DNA of 64,000 nt from Beduini massiliensis (GTDB taxonomy: Bacteria; Bacillota_I; Bacilli_A; Erysipelotrichales; Coprobacillaceae), in the NCBI RefSeq assembly GCF_000829905.1, contig NZ_CDPP01000006.1:558001-622000 (forward strand), written 5' to 3'. A program made the position numbers and the translations under genes. The notes beneath the pieces were generated by a model. It worked only from the letters and a program-made list of their open reading frames with translations, was not told the DNA's origin and made no database searches. This document shows, piece by piece, positions 17,042 to 26,177 of this stretch (position 1 is the stretch's first letter; each line of letters begins with the position of its first letter).

Positions 17042-19702
17042 TTATTTTTCTTCTTTCTTTTTTCTTAAAGCAAGATACCCCGCTGCCATTGATAAAACAG
17101 CTAATCCTCCTATTGCGACTAGATTACTCTTATCCCCTGTATCAGGAACATTCGTTCCATCTTTTATGATAGGTTTAGATTGACTTGCCAACCATTCAAA
17201 GATTGTCACTCCATTTTCCACACATTCATTATTCAATGTGTAGATCCAAGACCAATGTCCATTATACTGATATGGAGTCACCCCATCCGGCATAAAATAC
17301 AAACCACTCGTATCATGTACATCATCGAAATAAGAACGATGAAGATTGCTTGCATTCATCGCAACTAAGCGATCATAAGTTGGCAACATTGTTTTGAGTG
17401 GATCAACCACCGGATCATTGGCAGCTTGAGTAAACCAAATTGGAAGATCTTTAATTCCTGCCAGCATCTCATCTGTGATCCATGAATCATCATAAGCCTC
17501 ACAAATTGGGAACGCCGCTGCAAAGTAAGTCGGATATTTCATAATCATATTCATCGTCATGAATCCCCCGTTAGAGCATCCACCGATATAGACACGATTA
17601 GGATCAATATCCGGATGTGAATTAACAAAGTTTTCAATCAGTGCCATTAATACTTCTGTATATTGGCTCGTTCCATCTTTTGTATACTGTCCACTGCCAT
17701 CATCCATCCAGAAAGTTGGAGACTGCGGTGCCAATACATAAGCCCCTTTCATAATTCCTTGAATTTCATCTCCGACTAAAGTCGTTACTCTATTTCCTAA
17801 AGTATCAATAGTAGTATCTGTACCCCCTTCACCGGCACCATGAAGCCAGATAATCAACGGATTTTGAGTGTTATCTGCACTTGGTGCAAACGAAGCATAT
17901 TTAAGTGTTTGGTTTCCAGAAGTAAAGGTACTTTCAGTAAATAATTCTGCGGCTGTAAGATTTTTAGAGGTTGGTGTAGGTGTAACCTTTAATTCATCTA
18001 TGAATTTATCACCGCTTATTAAACGCATCCCATCTTTTAATGTTATATTCAAATCATAGGGTTGTGTCCAACTATTTAATCCTGAAGCTAAATCATAATA
18101 GAAAGGACTTCCGTCATCAGGACTTACTGCCATTTCAATTGTGATATAAGCAGAAGCCGTGTCTACCGGATTTCCGTTAATATCGCTTAGATAAGCATTG
18201 GTAACAGTACGATCAAAACTGTACACACCATCTTTCATGGTAGACCAATCCATCGCATGTTTGCTTTCTATCACTTTTAATTGAGAAGCATTGATACTGT
18301 TAATTGGTGTATCTAATGAAACAATCGTTTTTGTAACCGCCGGTCCCCAATCAAATCCTTCCACTACAATAGATTGTGTTCCCGAAGCCGTAACTGTTTG
18401 AGCAGTATTCTTTTGCTGTCCTAACCAGTTAAACAAATTTATAGATCCGTCTACACTTTCATTATTAAACACATAAATCCAAGACCAATGCCCATTATAT
18501 TGATAAGGTTTAGCAGGATCATTTGAATCTGTATATTTTCCGCTTGTATCATGAACATCTGCAGGACTAAAAACATGTAAATTTGTAGCTCCGATTCCTT
18601 TTAAACGTTCAATCATTGGTTTAGAGAAAATATCTGGATTTAATACGGTATCATTTTGTGCATAAGTAAACCATAATGGGAAATCTTTTAATAAAGCAAG
18701 TTTTTCATCACTCATAGTTGCTGAGGCATATCCTGAACAAATTGGAAATGCTGCCGCAAAATAACCCGGGTATGTTGTAATCATTTGTAACGTCATATAC
18801 CCTCCGTTAGAACACCCGCCAATATAAATTCGTTGTGTATCAATATTTGGATGGGTATTGACATACCATGTGATTAATTCCATTAATCCTTCTGTATAAA
18901 TTGAATCTCCGCCATCTGTTGTTGAATAGCCGTCCATCCACATAGTAGGCGACTGAGGAGCAAACACATAGGCATTCCCCCCCATTGCCTCTTGTATTTC
19001 TTGTTCTAGTAATCCTGTCACACGGTTTCCTAATGTTACAATTGAAGCATCAGTACCGCCTTCACCACCACCGTGAAGCCAAATAATTAACGGTAAGTCA
19101 GATCCAGCAGGTTCATAACTGGCATAAGCATATTTACGCCCATCCGAAACAGTCTCATGATTACCATAATTAAAATCACCAGCAGATCCCATATTTTTTT
19201 TGTCATAATCCTGTTTTATAACTAACGTATCAATTGTATTTCCTCCTGACTGCCAAGATTTTCCAGATTGAAAAGCAAAAGTTAAATAATAAGGATCTGT
19301 CCAATCATTTAATCCTGCATAAATAAATGGAGATCCGGTACCATCCGGTCCAACTTTCATTTCTACTGTTACGTATTTTGAAGGAGCACTAGGGTCTAGT
19401 CTTTTTCCATTTTCGTCAGATAAATATATATCTAACACATCTCTTTCAAAATCCTGAATCTTAGTTCCATCTTCTTTTGGATACCAATTCTTTGTTTCTG
19501 TTACTTTTAAATCGTCATTAGTCACACTATTGATTGCCTTATCCAACGTTAAAATAGCTTTGGAAACAGCAGGTCCCCAATCATAGCCGTCCACTACAAT
19601 GTCGTAGCTTCCGCTCACGGTATTGTCTGCCGCATGAATCGGTTTAACCGAACTGACAACCATTAAAGCGCAGACAAAGCAGCTTAACACTTTCTTCAAC
19701 AT
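17042..19702 (-). CDS. Sortase-anchored double-headed esterase
   Basis: 886 residues. A signal peptide ends near residue 24. Two homologous halves follow (about 30-430 and 441-840), each an Ig-like segment opened by 'V-V-(D/E)-G-(Y/F)-DWGPAV' and then an alpha/beta-hydrolase domain. Each half has 'GGCSNGG' with the nucleophile (S298, S710), an acidic residue in 'QNDT'/'ANDP' (D351, D763), and His candidates in 'VHDTSG' and 'NGHWSW'. The C terminus has a VPDTG sorting motif (852-856), a hydrophobic stretch and a basic tail. It is therefore a cell-wall-attached PHB-depolymerase-like esterase, possibly de-esterifying plant polysaccharide. The substrate is unknown. A cre site overlaps its promoter. 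Confidence 0.88.
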   Translation of the reverse strand: MLKKVLSCFVCALMVVSSVKPIHAADNTVSGSYDIVVDGYDWGPAVSKAILTLDKAINSVTNDDLKVTETKNWYPKEDGTKIQDFERDVLDIYLSDENGKRLDPSAPSKYVTVEMKVGPDGTGSPFIYAGLNDWTDPYYLTFAFQSGKSWQSGGNTIDTLVIKQDYDKKNMGSAGDFNYGNHETVSDGRKYAYASYEPAGSDLPLIIWLHGGGEGGTDASIVTLGNRVTGLLEQEIQEAMGGNAYVFAPQSPTMWMDGYSTTDGGDSIYTEGLMELITWYVNTHPNIDTQRIYIGGCSNGGYMTLQMITTYPGYFAAAFPICSGYASATMSDEKLALLKDFPLWFTYAQNDTVLNPDIFSKPMIERLKGIGATNLHVFSPADVHDTSGKYTDSNDPAKPYQYNGHWSWIYVFNNESVDGSINLFNWLGQQKNTAQTVTASGTQSIVVEGFDWGPAVTKTIVSLDTPINSINASQLKVIESKHAMDWSTMKDGVYSFDRTVTNAYLSDINGNPVDTASAYITIEMAVSPDDGSPFYYDLASGLNSWTQPYDLNITLKDGMRLISGDKFIDELKVTPTPTSKNLTAAELFTESTFTSGNQTLKYASFAPSADNTQNPLIIWLHGAGEGGTDTTIDTLGNRVTTLVGDEIQGIMKGAYVLAPQSPTFWMDDGSGQYTKDGTSQYTEVLMALIENFVNSHPDIDPNRVYIGGCSNGGFMTMNMIMKYPTYFAAAFPICEAYDDSWITDEMLAGIKDLPIWFTQAANDPVVDPLKTMLPTYDRLVAMNASNLHRSYFDDVHDTSGLYFMPDGVTPYQYNGHWSWIYTLNNECVENGVTIFEWLASQSKPIIKDGTNVPDTGDKSNLVAIGGLAVLSMAAGYLALRKKKEEK

Positions 19703-19732
19703 CTTCTTCCCTCCTTAGATGATTAATTCATA

Positions 19733-19761
19733 ATTATATTATAGAATTATAAGCGCTTACA
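19733..19761 (-). promoter_or_regulatory. Esterase promoter with cre site
   Basis: On the minus strand TGTAAGCGCTTATA (19748-19761) fits the cre consensus with one mismatch. It sits just upstream of two possible TATAAT -10 boxes (19738-19743 and 19733-19738). This predicts CcpA control. Confidence 0.7.
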
Positions 19762-19783
19762 TTCTTACCGTTTTCTCACATAA

Positions 19784-20644
19784 TTAAGGGCATTTTCTCA
19801 TCATTACTCGATAATGCATAGGCGTATCTTGATATTCTTTTTTAAAAACTGTATTAAAGGATTTAATATTCGGGAACCCGTTATTTAAAGCAATTTCAAT
19901 GATAGGATAATCTGTGTTAATTAAATCATTGTACGCTTTTTTTAATCTTACAGATGTGATAAAGTCTTTAACAGTCGTTTCTAAATGATCTTTAAAAAGT
20001 TTTGATAAATAGCCATTTGACAGTTCAAACTTTGCCGATAAAAAATCAATTGAGAGCTCCTCTTTATAGTGTTCTTCAATATAATTTACAATATCTGCCA
20101 TTCTTTCTCGATAGCGATCACTCTTGATGATAGCTGCCTTAGGTCTTTTTTCTTTTTGCTCACTTAATAGTAAATAGATCAGCATTAACAGATAGCTCTT
20201 TGCTTTTAAAGATCGATGGTTGTTTTCTTCATCATATACTTTTATAATTTCAAAAATAAGTTTTTTGACCTTACTGAGTGTTTCCTCATTATCAATTTCT
20301 TTAAAATAAATCTCATCAATCTGTGGATAGCAAGATTGCATATACTCATAGTTAATTTGCAGCACATACCCTTTATATGGCTTCGTTGGCTCTGCTCCTC
20401 TTACATTATGAATATCTTTAGAATTAATAATATAGACTTCTCCTGCTTTTACTAAGAGCTTTTGATTATTGAGCCAAACATCCAAATCTCCTACCAACGG
20501 CACCAGTATCTCAATGCTGTGATGCCAATGTTTAGCTAAAATGGGATGGTCTTTTTCTAAGTAGATGTCTATTAATTTGATTGGCAGATCTTGATCTAAA
20601 TCGACTTTTTCATATTTTAAAGGCATTTTCGCACCAACTTTCAT
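19784..20644 (-). CDS. AraC-family transcriptional regulator with cupin domain
   Basis: 286 residues. The N-terminal cupin starts around 'HPILAKHWHHSIEILVP', typical of sugar-sensing AraC proteins. The C-terminal double helix-turn-helix includes 'LSNGYLSKLFKDHLETT' and 'YPIIEIALNNGFPNIKSFNTVFKKEY'. It lies just upstream of the esterase gene on the same strand, so activation of that gene is a reasonable guess. The ribosome-binding site before 20644 is weak, and the internal Met at residue 7 is an alternative start. Confidence 0.88.
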   Translation of the reverse strand: MKVGAKMPLKYEKVDLDQDLPIKLIDIYLEKDHPILAKHWHHSIEILVPLVGDLDVWLNNQKLLVKAGEVYIINSKDIHNVRGAEPTKPYKGYVLQINYEYMQSCYPQIDEIYFKEIDNEETLSKVKKLIFEIIKVYDEENNHRSLKAKSYLLMLIYLLLSEQKEKRPKAAIIKSDRYRERMADIVNYIEEHYKEELSIDFLSAKFELSNGYLSKLFKDHLETTVKDFITSVRLKKAYNDLINTDYPIIEIALNNGFPNIKSFNTVFKKEYQDTPMHYRVMMRKCP

Positions 20645-20688
20645 CCTATATCTATATAATACCGTATAAAAGAATAGGAATAAAGTCG

Positions 20689-20710
20689 AAAAAACTGTGC
20701 TTTAGCACAG
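20689..20710 (-). terminator. Terminator behind the GH13 relic
   Basis: CTGTGC-TTTA-GCACAG hairpin followed on the minus strand by T6. It was probably the terminator of the original glucosidase gene. Confidence 0.8.
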
Positions 20711-20711
20711 C

Positions 20712-21014
20712 TTATAAAATATACGTAATAGTTTCATAAGGATTTAGTGCCAGCCAAGGCTCAATCGTAGAAAATCCAGCGTAATTGCTGTCATCCCACT
20801 GCATCGGTGTTCTGGCGTTATCACGAGAATGAGAATAGACCCCTTTCATAAATTCTTGTTCACTTAACACTTTCTTCTCTTCTACTAATTCTTTATAGGC
20901 ATTCAAGATTTCAATATCCTGATAATCATGGATGGAATCAAAACGCACATTGCTCATTCCTAGCTCTTCACCTTGATACATATGCAGGCACATTGCCAAC
21001 ATTTTCGCAGACTT
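20712..21014 (-). pseudogene. Relic of a GH13 oligo-1,6-glucosidase
   Basis: About 100 codons match the middle of GH13 alpha-glucosidases: 'KSAKML', 'YQGEELGM', 'DYQDIE', 'SRDNARTPMQWDD' and 'AGF'. A normal enzyme has about 550 residues, so the first roughly 330 and the last roughly 120 are gone. A few residues of the usual 'QGTPYIYQGEE' segment are also deleted, and an in-frame TGA lies just upstream. The remnant cannot form an active barrel. The intact terminator behind it suggests recent decay. Confidence 0.85.
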
Positions 21015-21105
21015 AATATCATATCATGATTCGATATAGATACCTAATGAAAACTTGTTGAATAAGTCGATTCAATCTCTTACAATAGGGTAAAGGAGAA
21101 TCCCT

Positions 21106-21732
21106 ATGAACCTATCTTTAGAACAAACACAATCTTTATTAGAAACTCTCTTTCTTGCTTTCATCTTACTCACTTTTTATTATTTATATCAAAGCCGAAT
21201 CATCTTAAAAAGAATTGAAGCCAGAAAATATGTCCGCCGTTTAGAGAAAGAAACAGATTTTTTTAATGAAGATCGCCTATATACTATTATTTATGATACT
21301 TTTGAAACATTGCAGAAAGCGGCTGTCGAACAGCGACTCGATATCGCAAAAGAATATATGACTGCTGATGCCTATGATGCTTGGTCTGCCCCATTAAATT
21401 GGGCTATTTACCAAAATACGTCTCTTACTCCTCGGCATACCAAGATTAACTGCTGCTGGATTGTCAGTATTCATGCCGATCTAAATAAACAGGATTATTT
21501 TTGGGTATATATCCAAGGGTATCATGATCATCAGCCTTTTATTGTCAAACAGGAAGAGGAAACAGAACCGGTCGGTTCACAAAGACGATCACGCAAGGTT
21601 AATCGGATCATAAATAATGAATTTCAGGAGTATTGGAAATTTATTCGCATTGAAGATCAATTTTACCTAGATGAAATGATACCTCGCAAACAAATGAAAG
21701 TACGCCATTTAAAAAGTACAATAGAATTATAA
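21106..21732 (+). CDS. Membrane-anchored protein with Tim44-like domain
   Basis: 208 residues. One transmembrane helix at about residues 12-28 is followed by a basic linker. A soluble domain from about 55 has the layout of Tim44-like/SnoaL-type lipid- or protein-binding folds, ending 'WKFIRIEDQFYLDEMIP'. Bacterial members are poorly understood and may bind membrane proteins or lipids. AAAGGAG precedes the ATG, and a terminator follows immediately. It is a single-gene unit. Confidence 0.6.
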   Translation: MNLSLEQTQSLLETLFLAFILLTFYYLYQSRIILKRIEARKYVRRLEKETDFFNEDRLYTIIYDTFETLQKAAVEQRLDIAKEYMTADAYDAWSAPLNWAIYQNTSLTPRHTKINCCWIVSIHADLNKQDYFWVYIQGYHDHQPFIVKQEEETEPVGSQRRSRKVNRIINNEFQEYWKFIRIEDQFYLDEMIPRKQMKVRHLKSTIEL

Positions 21733-21761
21733 GATAAATCGATTCCGGTTTATCTTTTTTT
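21733..21761 (+). terminator. Intrinsic terminator
   Basis: GATAAA/TTTATC stem with a long T run, immediately after the Tim44-like gene. Confidence 0.75.
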
Positions 21762-21844
21762 ATTTATATGAAAGCACTTGTAGTTCGTTATTATTAATGT
21801 TACGATAGCATTGTCACGATATAGGGACAGAGAGGAATATTATT

Positions 21845-22714
21845 ATGAAAACTTACACTATAAAAAGTCATGATTTGAATCTGCAAGTTTATGCATTAGG
21901 AAACATGCAGGCAAAAACAGCTGTTTTATTTCTGCATGGAGGACCTGGCAGCGGAGCGATGCCAGTCATTAAACTGCCGGCTTTTCAAGTGTTTGAAAAG
22001 GATTATTTATGTCTGCATTTTGATCAGCGTGGAAGTGGTCAATCCAATTATGATTTAAAAGAAGGACTGCCTATTGAATTAATTACAGATGACGTTCTAG
22101 CTGTAGTGAAAGATAGTAAAGATCGCTATGATTTTACTTCTCTATTTTTATGGGGCGGATCTTTTGGCGGATGTTTGGCTTCATTATGTATGGAAAGGTT
22201 TTCCGGTGAATTCAAGGGTATTGTATTAAGCAGTCCGGCAATCACTTTTAGTCGTGAACAAGCCTTGGATTTTTATAAAAGAATGAGTGCCCCTTATCAA
22301 AAACGTATGGACATTTCCATACAAGATCAACTGCAAGCACTAAACAATGATGCACCCGAAGCATTCTTTGCCTTATCCAAAGTCCGCGATTTTATTTTCA
22401 GCCCACAAAATACGATACACTCCATTATGCATATTGCAGCTATGTCTTCTTGGTTCTTTAATCATGTTTTTCCCTGTCTGTTTGATAATACGTCCATCCC
22501 AACATTGATATTGCAGGGTAAAAATGATCCGATCTGCCTCTATCAAAATATTGACCAACAAATCCGTAAGACAAATAATGCCCTTATCCACTATCACCTT
22601 TTAGAATCTTGCGGTCATGCTGTATTTGAAGATCAAAAAGACCTCTTTGTTGATCTCATTAAACAGTTTATAGAAGATACGCTTTCTCGTTCATCCTTCC
22701 CTATACATTTCTAA
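21845..22714 (+). CDS. Alpha/beta hydrolase, proline iminopeptidase-like
   Basis: 289 residues. 'FLHGGPGSGAM' is the oxyanion-hole motif of the proline iminopeptidase group, 'HFDQRGSGQS' follows, and the nucleophile sits in 'LWGGSFGG'. A late Asp ('GKNDPICLY') and His ('SCGHAVFED') complete the triad. Cytoplasmic cleavage of an N-terminal residue from a small peptide or hydrolysis of an ester is likely. The exact substrate cannot be told. It has its own upstream region. Confidence 0.82.
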   Translation: MKTYTIKSHDLNLQVYALGNMQAKTAVLFLHGGPGSGAMPVIKLPAFQVFEKDYLCLHFDQRGSGQSNYDLKEGLPIELITDDVLAVVKDSKDRYDFTSLFLWGGSFGGCLASLCMERFSGEFKGIVLSSPAITFSREQALDFYKRMSAPYQKRMDISIQDQLQALNNDAPEAFFALSKVRDFIFSPQNTIHSIMHIAAMSSWFFNHVFPCLFDNTSIPTLILQGKNDPICLYQNIDQQIRKTNNALIHYHLLESCGHAVFEDQKDLFVDLIKQFIEDTLSRSSFPIHF

Positions 22715-22756
22715 TAAAAACATTTATAATAAAGTAAAAATGGGAGGATATAAACA

Positions 22757-23191
22757 GTGATTGATCTTAGCCAAGTCATAACTTTCAGTGAAGCCGCAGA
22801 TAAATGGGGGTTTGCGAATGGAAACACATTAAGAAAAGCGGTTGAGCGCAACAAGTTTCTGCCAGGAGAAGTACGTAAAAGCGGAGATGTCTGGCTAACG
22901 ACTTATGAAGCAATGAGCCGAGTATTTGGTCAGCCAAGAATTACGGATATTACACTTTCTTATAATGATATTTCGGAACTTGTTGTTCAATCCGTTTATC
23001 ATCAAAACGAATCCCAGCAAAAAATCCAAATGTTGCTTCAATCCCTTCATACTGCATTATTGGAACATAAAACCATCAGCATAATTGAATCTTATGCACA
23101 TCCTGAACGTATTATGGTGGTGATGAAAACACCAGCGGATCTTGCTTCATTTGAAAGATATATACGATCTCTTTCCATTAATATAGATTAG
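22757..23191 (+). CDS. Small helix-turn-helix protein of unknown role
   Basis: 144 residues beginning with GTG, with GGGAGG upstream. Residues 9-60, 'FSEAADKWGFANGNTLRKAVE' then 'SGDVWLTTYEAM', look like a MerR/excisionase-style winged helix. The C-terminal part is predicted helical plus a short alpha/beta region and is not recognised. A LysR regulator follows 24 bp later in the same direction. DNA binding is inferred. Confidence 0.55.
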   Translation: MIDLSQVITFSEAADKWGFANGNTLRKAVERNKFLPGEVRKSGDVWLTTYEAMSRVFGQPRITDITLSYNDISELVVQSVYHQNESQQKIQMLLQSLHTALLEHKTISIIESYAHPERIMVVMKTPADLASFERYIRSLSINID

Positions 23192-23215
23192 AATAATAAA
23201 GAAACGGAGTCTTTT

Positions 23216-24133
23216 ATGAAAACCCAACAACTGCAAAATTTTGTCGAGGTCATCGATAGTGGCAGTATCAATAAAGCCGCTAAGAAACTTTATATGACCC
23301 AACCTAATGTCAGTCGTTCCATTCACTCCCTAGAGGAAGAAATGGGACAAGTTCTGCTTATCAGAACAAATAGAGGGATTCAGCTAACCCCGGCTGGTCA
23401 ATCCCTTTATTTTTACGCAAAATCAATTTTAACTCAGTTTCAAATGCTGGAAAAACTAAAATACATGAATCCGCATGATCTATTCAATAAACTTACGATA
23501 TCGGTCGATTCAATTTTTTTAAGAGATGATTTGATTTTATTGTTTTATGATCATATCAAATCCGCCGATACAGAAATACATATGTTTGAAACCACCTGTG
23601 AAGAAGTGATTGAAAATGTCAGCAGTCTAAAATCGGAGTTAGGTATTACCGTTTTGAATAACCACCAACTCTCTGTTTTTAAAAAAATGTGTGAACTAAA
23701 AGAACTTGAATATGAAATACTGGATAGCGGTCCCCTATATGTGCATCTCAATGAGAATAACCCTCTTGCCCAAAAAGATCAAATTAATGCCAATGACTTA
23801 TTAGAAAATACATATATCCACCAGCCTTATGATCTGTTTTCAAATATCAATCTTTCGATCAGCGTTGATAATGTTCAGCTGTCAACCTTTACCCATACTT
23901 TAACAATGAGTAATTATCATGCCATTATTCATTTTATTAAGAATACGAATGCTTTCCTATGCGGACATAAATGGCAGATCAAAGAACTCGCTAAAACACA
24001 TATCAAAAGTTTATTAGTTGAAAACTGTGATTTAGAAATGAATTTAATTATTATAAAAAGGAAACAGAATACCCTTTCTGATTCGGCAAGTATTTTTTTA
24101 GAAATATTTAAACAGTATTATTCCGGAGTATAA
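23216..24133 (+). CDS. LysR-family transcriptional regulator
   Basis: 305 residues, standard for the family. The winged helix at residues 1-60 contains 'GSINKAAKKLYMTQPNVSRSIHSLEEEMG'-type residues and 'TPAG'. The C-terminal periplasmic-binding-like effector domain follows. No divergently transcribed target is visible, since neighbours on both sides run in the same direction. The ligand is unknown. Confidence 0.88.
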   Translation: MKTQQLQNFVEVIDSGSINKAAKKLYMTQPNVSRSIHSLEEEMGQVLLIRTNRGIQLTPAGQSLYFYAKSILTQFQMLEKLKYMNPHDLFNKLTISVDSIFLRDDLILLFYDHIKSADTEIHMFETTCEEVIENVSSLKSELGITVLNNHQLSVFKKMCELKELEYEILDSGPLYVHLNENNPLAQKDQINANDLLENTYIHQPYDLFSNINLSISVDNVQLSTFTHTLTMSNYHAIIHFIKNTNAFLCGHKWQIKELAKTHIKSLLVENCDLEMNLIIIKRKQNTLSDSASIFLEIFKQYYSGV

Positions 24134-24150
24134 CGCTTGTTATACTTTTT
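24127..24150 (+). terminator. Terminator overlapping the LysR stop codon
   Basis: AGTATAAC-GCTT-GTTATACT perfect 8-bp stem followed by a T run. Confidence 0.85.
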
Positions 24151-24244
24151 ATTTATAACAAATACGTATTAAACAAGCATTACCCAAAATTGCTTTTTCG
24201 ATATACAATTTAGTTGAGGAAAAAATCAAAAAGGAGAATATAAT

Positions 24245-24736
24245 ATGAAAAAAAGTACAATTTTAGGCGTTCTGACAGCCGCAGCTTTAATTACTACGTC
24301 AGCCGCAACTTATGCCGCATGGGACCAGACAAAGACAGATGTTGACCAACAAATTGATGTAAGAGATAGAATTACATTAACAGCAACTGCTGATACATTT
24401 AGTGGCGGAAATTTAGAAACGGTAACCGATTCAATCTTATATACCGGTACGTATAAATTTAACGCTAAAACACTTGGTAAAGTGAATGCTTTAAAATTAA
24501 CCCCTACGGTAAAGAATAGCAGTGGAACAGCATTAGAAGCTAGTCAATATGATCTAGAGATTAAAAAAGGAGACACTGCACTCACAGAAACCGGTGGTGT
24601 CTATACAGATAATTCCGTTATTAATGGTGAAAATGCGTATACCGTTAACTTAACAATTAAAGATCTAAATTTAGCTAATACAAAGATTACAGTTAGCATA
24701 AACGGTGAATTAGTTCAAATTAATCCAGACGCATAA
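24245..24736 (+). CDS. TasA/camelysin-like secreted matrix protein
   Basis: 163 residues. The signal peptide 'MKKSTILGVLTAAALITTSAATYAAW' type, with cleavage near residue 25, is that of SipW-processed proteins. The mature part is Thr/Asn-rich, beta-rich and without Cys, like TasA/CalY, which form extracellular fibres. It is shorter than TasA of B. subtilis (261). A dedicated signal peptidase gene follows 44 bp later, supporting the call. Its role as matrix or surface fibre is inferred. AAGGAG lies before the ATG. Confidence 0.72.
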   Translation: MKKSTILGVLTAAALITTSAATYAAWDQTKTDVDQQIDVRDRITLTATADTFSGGNLETVTDSILYTGTYKFNAKTLGKVNALKLTPTVKNSSGTALEASQYDLEIKKGDTALTETGGVYTDNSVINGENAYTVNLTIKDLNLANTKITVSINGELVQINPDA

Positions 24737-24780
24737 ACCATTTAATTAAATAATCAATAATATTTAAAGGAGGGTGTTTG

Positions 24781-25344
24781 ATGAAAAAGATCAAAAAGAT
24801 AACATCCTTCTTTTTTCCTTATATCATAGTATATTTTGTTGTATTGTTTACTGCGTTAATTTTGATGCCTAAACAATTACCAAACTTGCTAGGCTATCAA
24901 TTTTATACAGTTCTCACTGACAGTATGGAGCCTACTATCCCTACATATTCCGTTGTATTAACTCACCTCTTAGATGAAGATGCACCGATTACACCCAATA
25001 CCATCATAACTTTTCATGCTGACCGTTTTGGTGAAAACATCATATTGACCCATTATTTCAAAACGACACAAGTAGATGAGGGTGAAACCTACTATCGAAC
25101 ACAAGCAGAAATAGCGGATACTTACGATAATTATCATACGTTACGAAGTGATATCATTGGAGAATATGTATTTCATGTTCCCTATATTGGAAAAATATTC
25201 TTATTTTATCAAAGTAAATTTGGATTGCTGGTACTAGCAGAGTATGGTTCTATCTTTTTAGTCTATTTAACGATTAAAACAAGATGGAAAGAAAAAGACA
25301 GTTTAGATGAGGAAGTTCATCTTTTCAAAAAGAACAGAACTTAA
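24781..25344 (+). CDS. SipW-type (ER-type) signal peptidase I
   Basis: 187 residues. An N-terminal membrane helix (about 10-30) is followed by the catalytic Ser S48 in 'LTDSMEPT'. His H91 in 'ILTHYF' stands where ordinary bacterial signal peptidases have Lys, which is the Ser-His dyad of the archaeal/ER type and of SipW. A second membrane helix lies near residues 140-160. AAAGGAGGG supports the ATG at 24781 over the TTG at 24778. It is expected to process the TasA-like protein upstream. Confidence 0.9.
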   Translation: MKKIKKITSFFFPYIIVYFVVLFTALILMPKQLPNLLGYQFYTVLTDSMEPTIPTYSVVLTHLLDEDAPITPNTIITFHADRFGENIILTHYFKTTQVDEGETYYRTQAEIADTYDNYHTLRSDIIGEYVFHVPYIGKIFLFYQSKFGLLVLAEYGSIFLVYLTIKTRWKEKDSLDEEVHLFKKNRT

Positions 25345-25392
25345 AAACGGTTGAATTCAAATGCTTTTTATACTATAATGAAACATGTTCAG

Positions 25393-25511
25393 AATTAAGG
25401 GAGTAGTTAGCACACCGTGTAGCAAAGTCAACATAATGATCATAGGATCTGGTTTTGCTTTAAATAACGAGACTTTTCTGTATAGTTTTTCTATACAGGG
25501 AAGTCTTTTTT
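25393..25511 (+). ncRNA. yybP-ykoY manganese riboswitch with terminator
   Basis: 'AGGGAGTAGTTAGC' near 25398 and 'AATAACGAGACTTTT' near 25464 match the two conserved loops of the yybP-ykoY aptamer, which bind Mn2+. The 3' side of the second loop runs into an intrinsic terminator: GACTT/AAGTC enclosing CTGTATAG/CTATACAG (25471-25505), then T6. Mn2+ binding should prevent termination and switch on mntP, which begins 24 bp later. Confidence 0.87.
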
Positions 25512-25535
25512 ATTCCCATATCAAAGGAGAAATTT

Positions 25536-26105
25536 ATGAGTTTAATTGAATTATTCATACTAGCAATTGGATTATCAATGGATGCTTTTGCAGTATCAAT
25601 CTGTAAAGGGTTATCCATGCAGAAAGTTTCCGTAAAGAAATATCTTATCATTGGACTTTATTTTGGAATTTTCCAAGCCGGAATGCCTATTTTAGGTTAT
25701 GCTTTAGGCGTTCAATTCAAAGATTACATCACAAGCATTGATCATTGGATTGCTTTTGTTTTGCTTGCCGCGATTGGGATCAATATGATTAAAGAATCCT
25801 TAGGTGACGATGAAGAAGGATCATGCAATGATTCATTAGATATGAAAACGATGCTGCTGCTTGCCATTGCAACCAGTATCGATGCATTAGCTGTTGGCGT
25901 AACCTTTGCCTTTTTAAGTGTTGATATTGTACCGGCAGTTTCTTTCATTGGTATTACAACATTTGTTTTATCAATGGTCGGCGTTAAAATCGGAAATATT
26001 TTTGGTGAAAAATTTAAAGCTAAAGCAGAATTAGCAGGAGGAATCATATTAATCTTAATGGGATTAAAAATATTACTGGAACATTTAAACCTACTTCCAT
26101 TTTAA
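25536..26105 (+). CDS. mntP: Manganese efflux pump MntP
   Basis: 189 residues with six hydrophobic segments in two repeats. Each repeat contains a conserved Asp motif, '[11 protein letters not shown]' and '[11 protein letters not shown]'. Both are hallmarks of MntP (YebN), which exports Mn2+ across the membrane. The Mn2+ riboswitch in the leader confirms the assignment. AAAGGAG precedes the ATG. Confidence 0.95.
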   Translation: MSLIELFILAIGLSMDAFAVSICKGLSMQKVSVKKYLIIGLYFGIFQAGMPILGYALGVQFKDYITSIDHWIAFVLLAAIGINMIKESLGDDEEGSCNDSLDMKTMLLLAIATSIDALAVGVTFAFLSVDIVPAVSFIGITTFVLSMVGVKIGNIFGEKFKAKAELAGGIILILMGLKILLEHLNLLPF

Positions 26106-26177
26106 ATATAAAAGCTGTACTCTTTCTTAACACTCGAGTACAATAAAATTAGAAGCTGTGTTAAGGAGGAAAATAAT

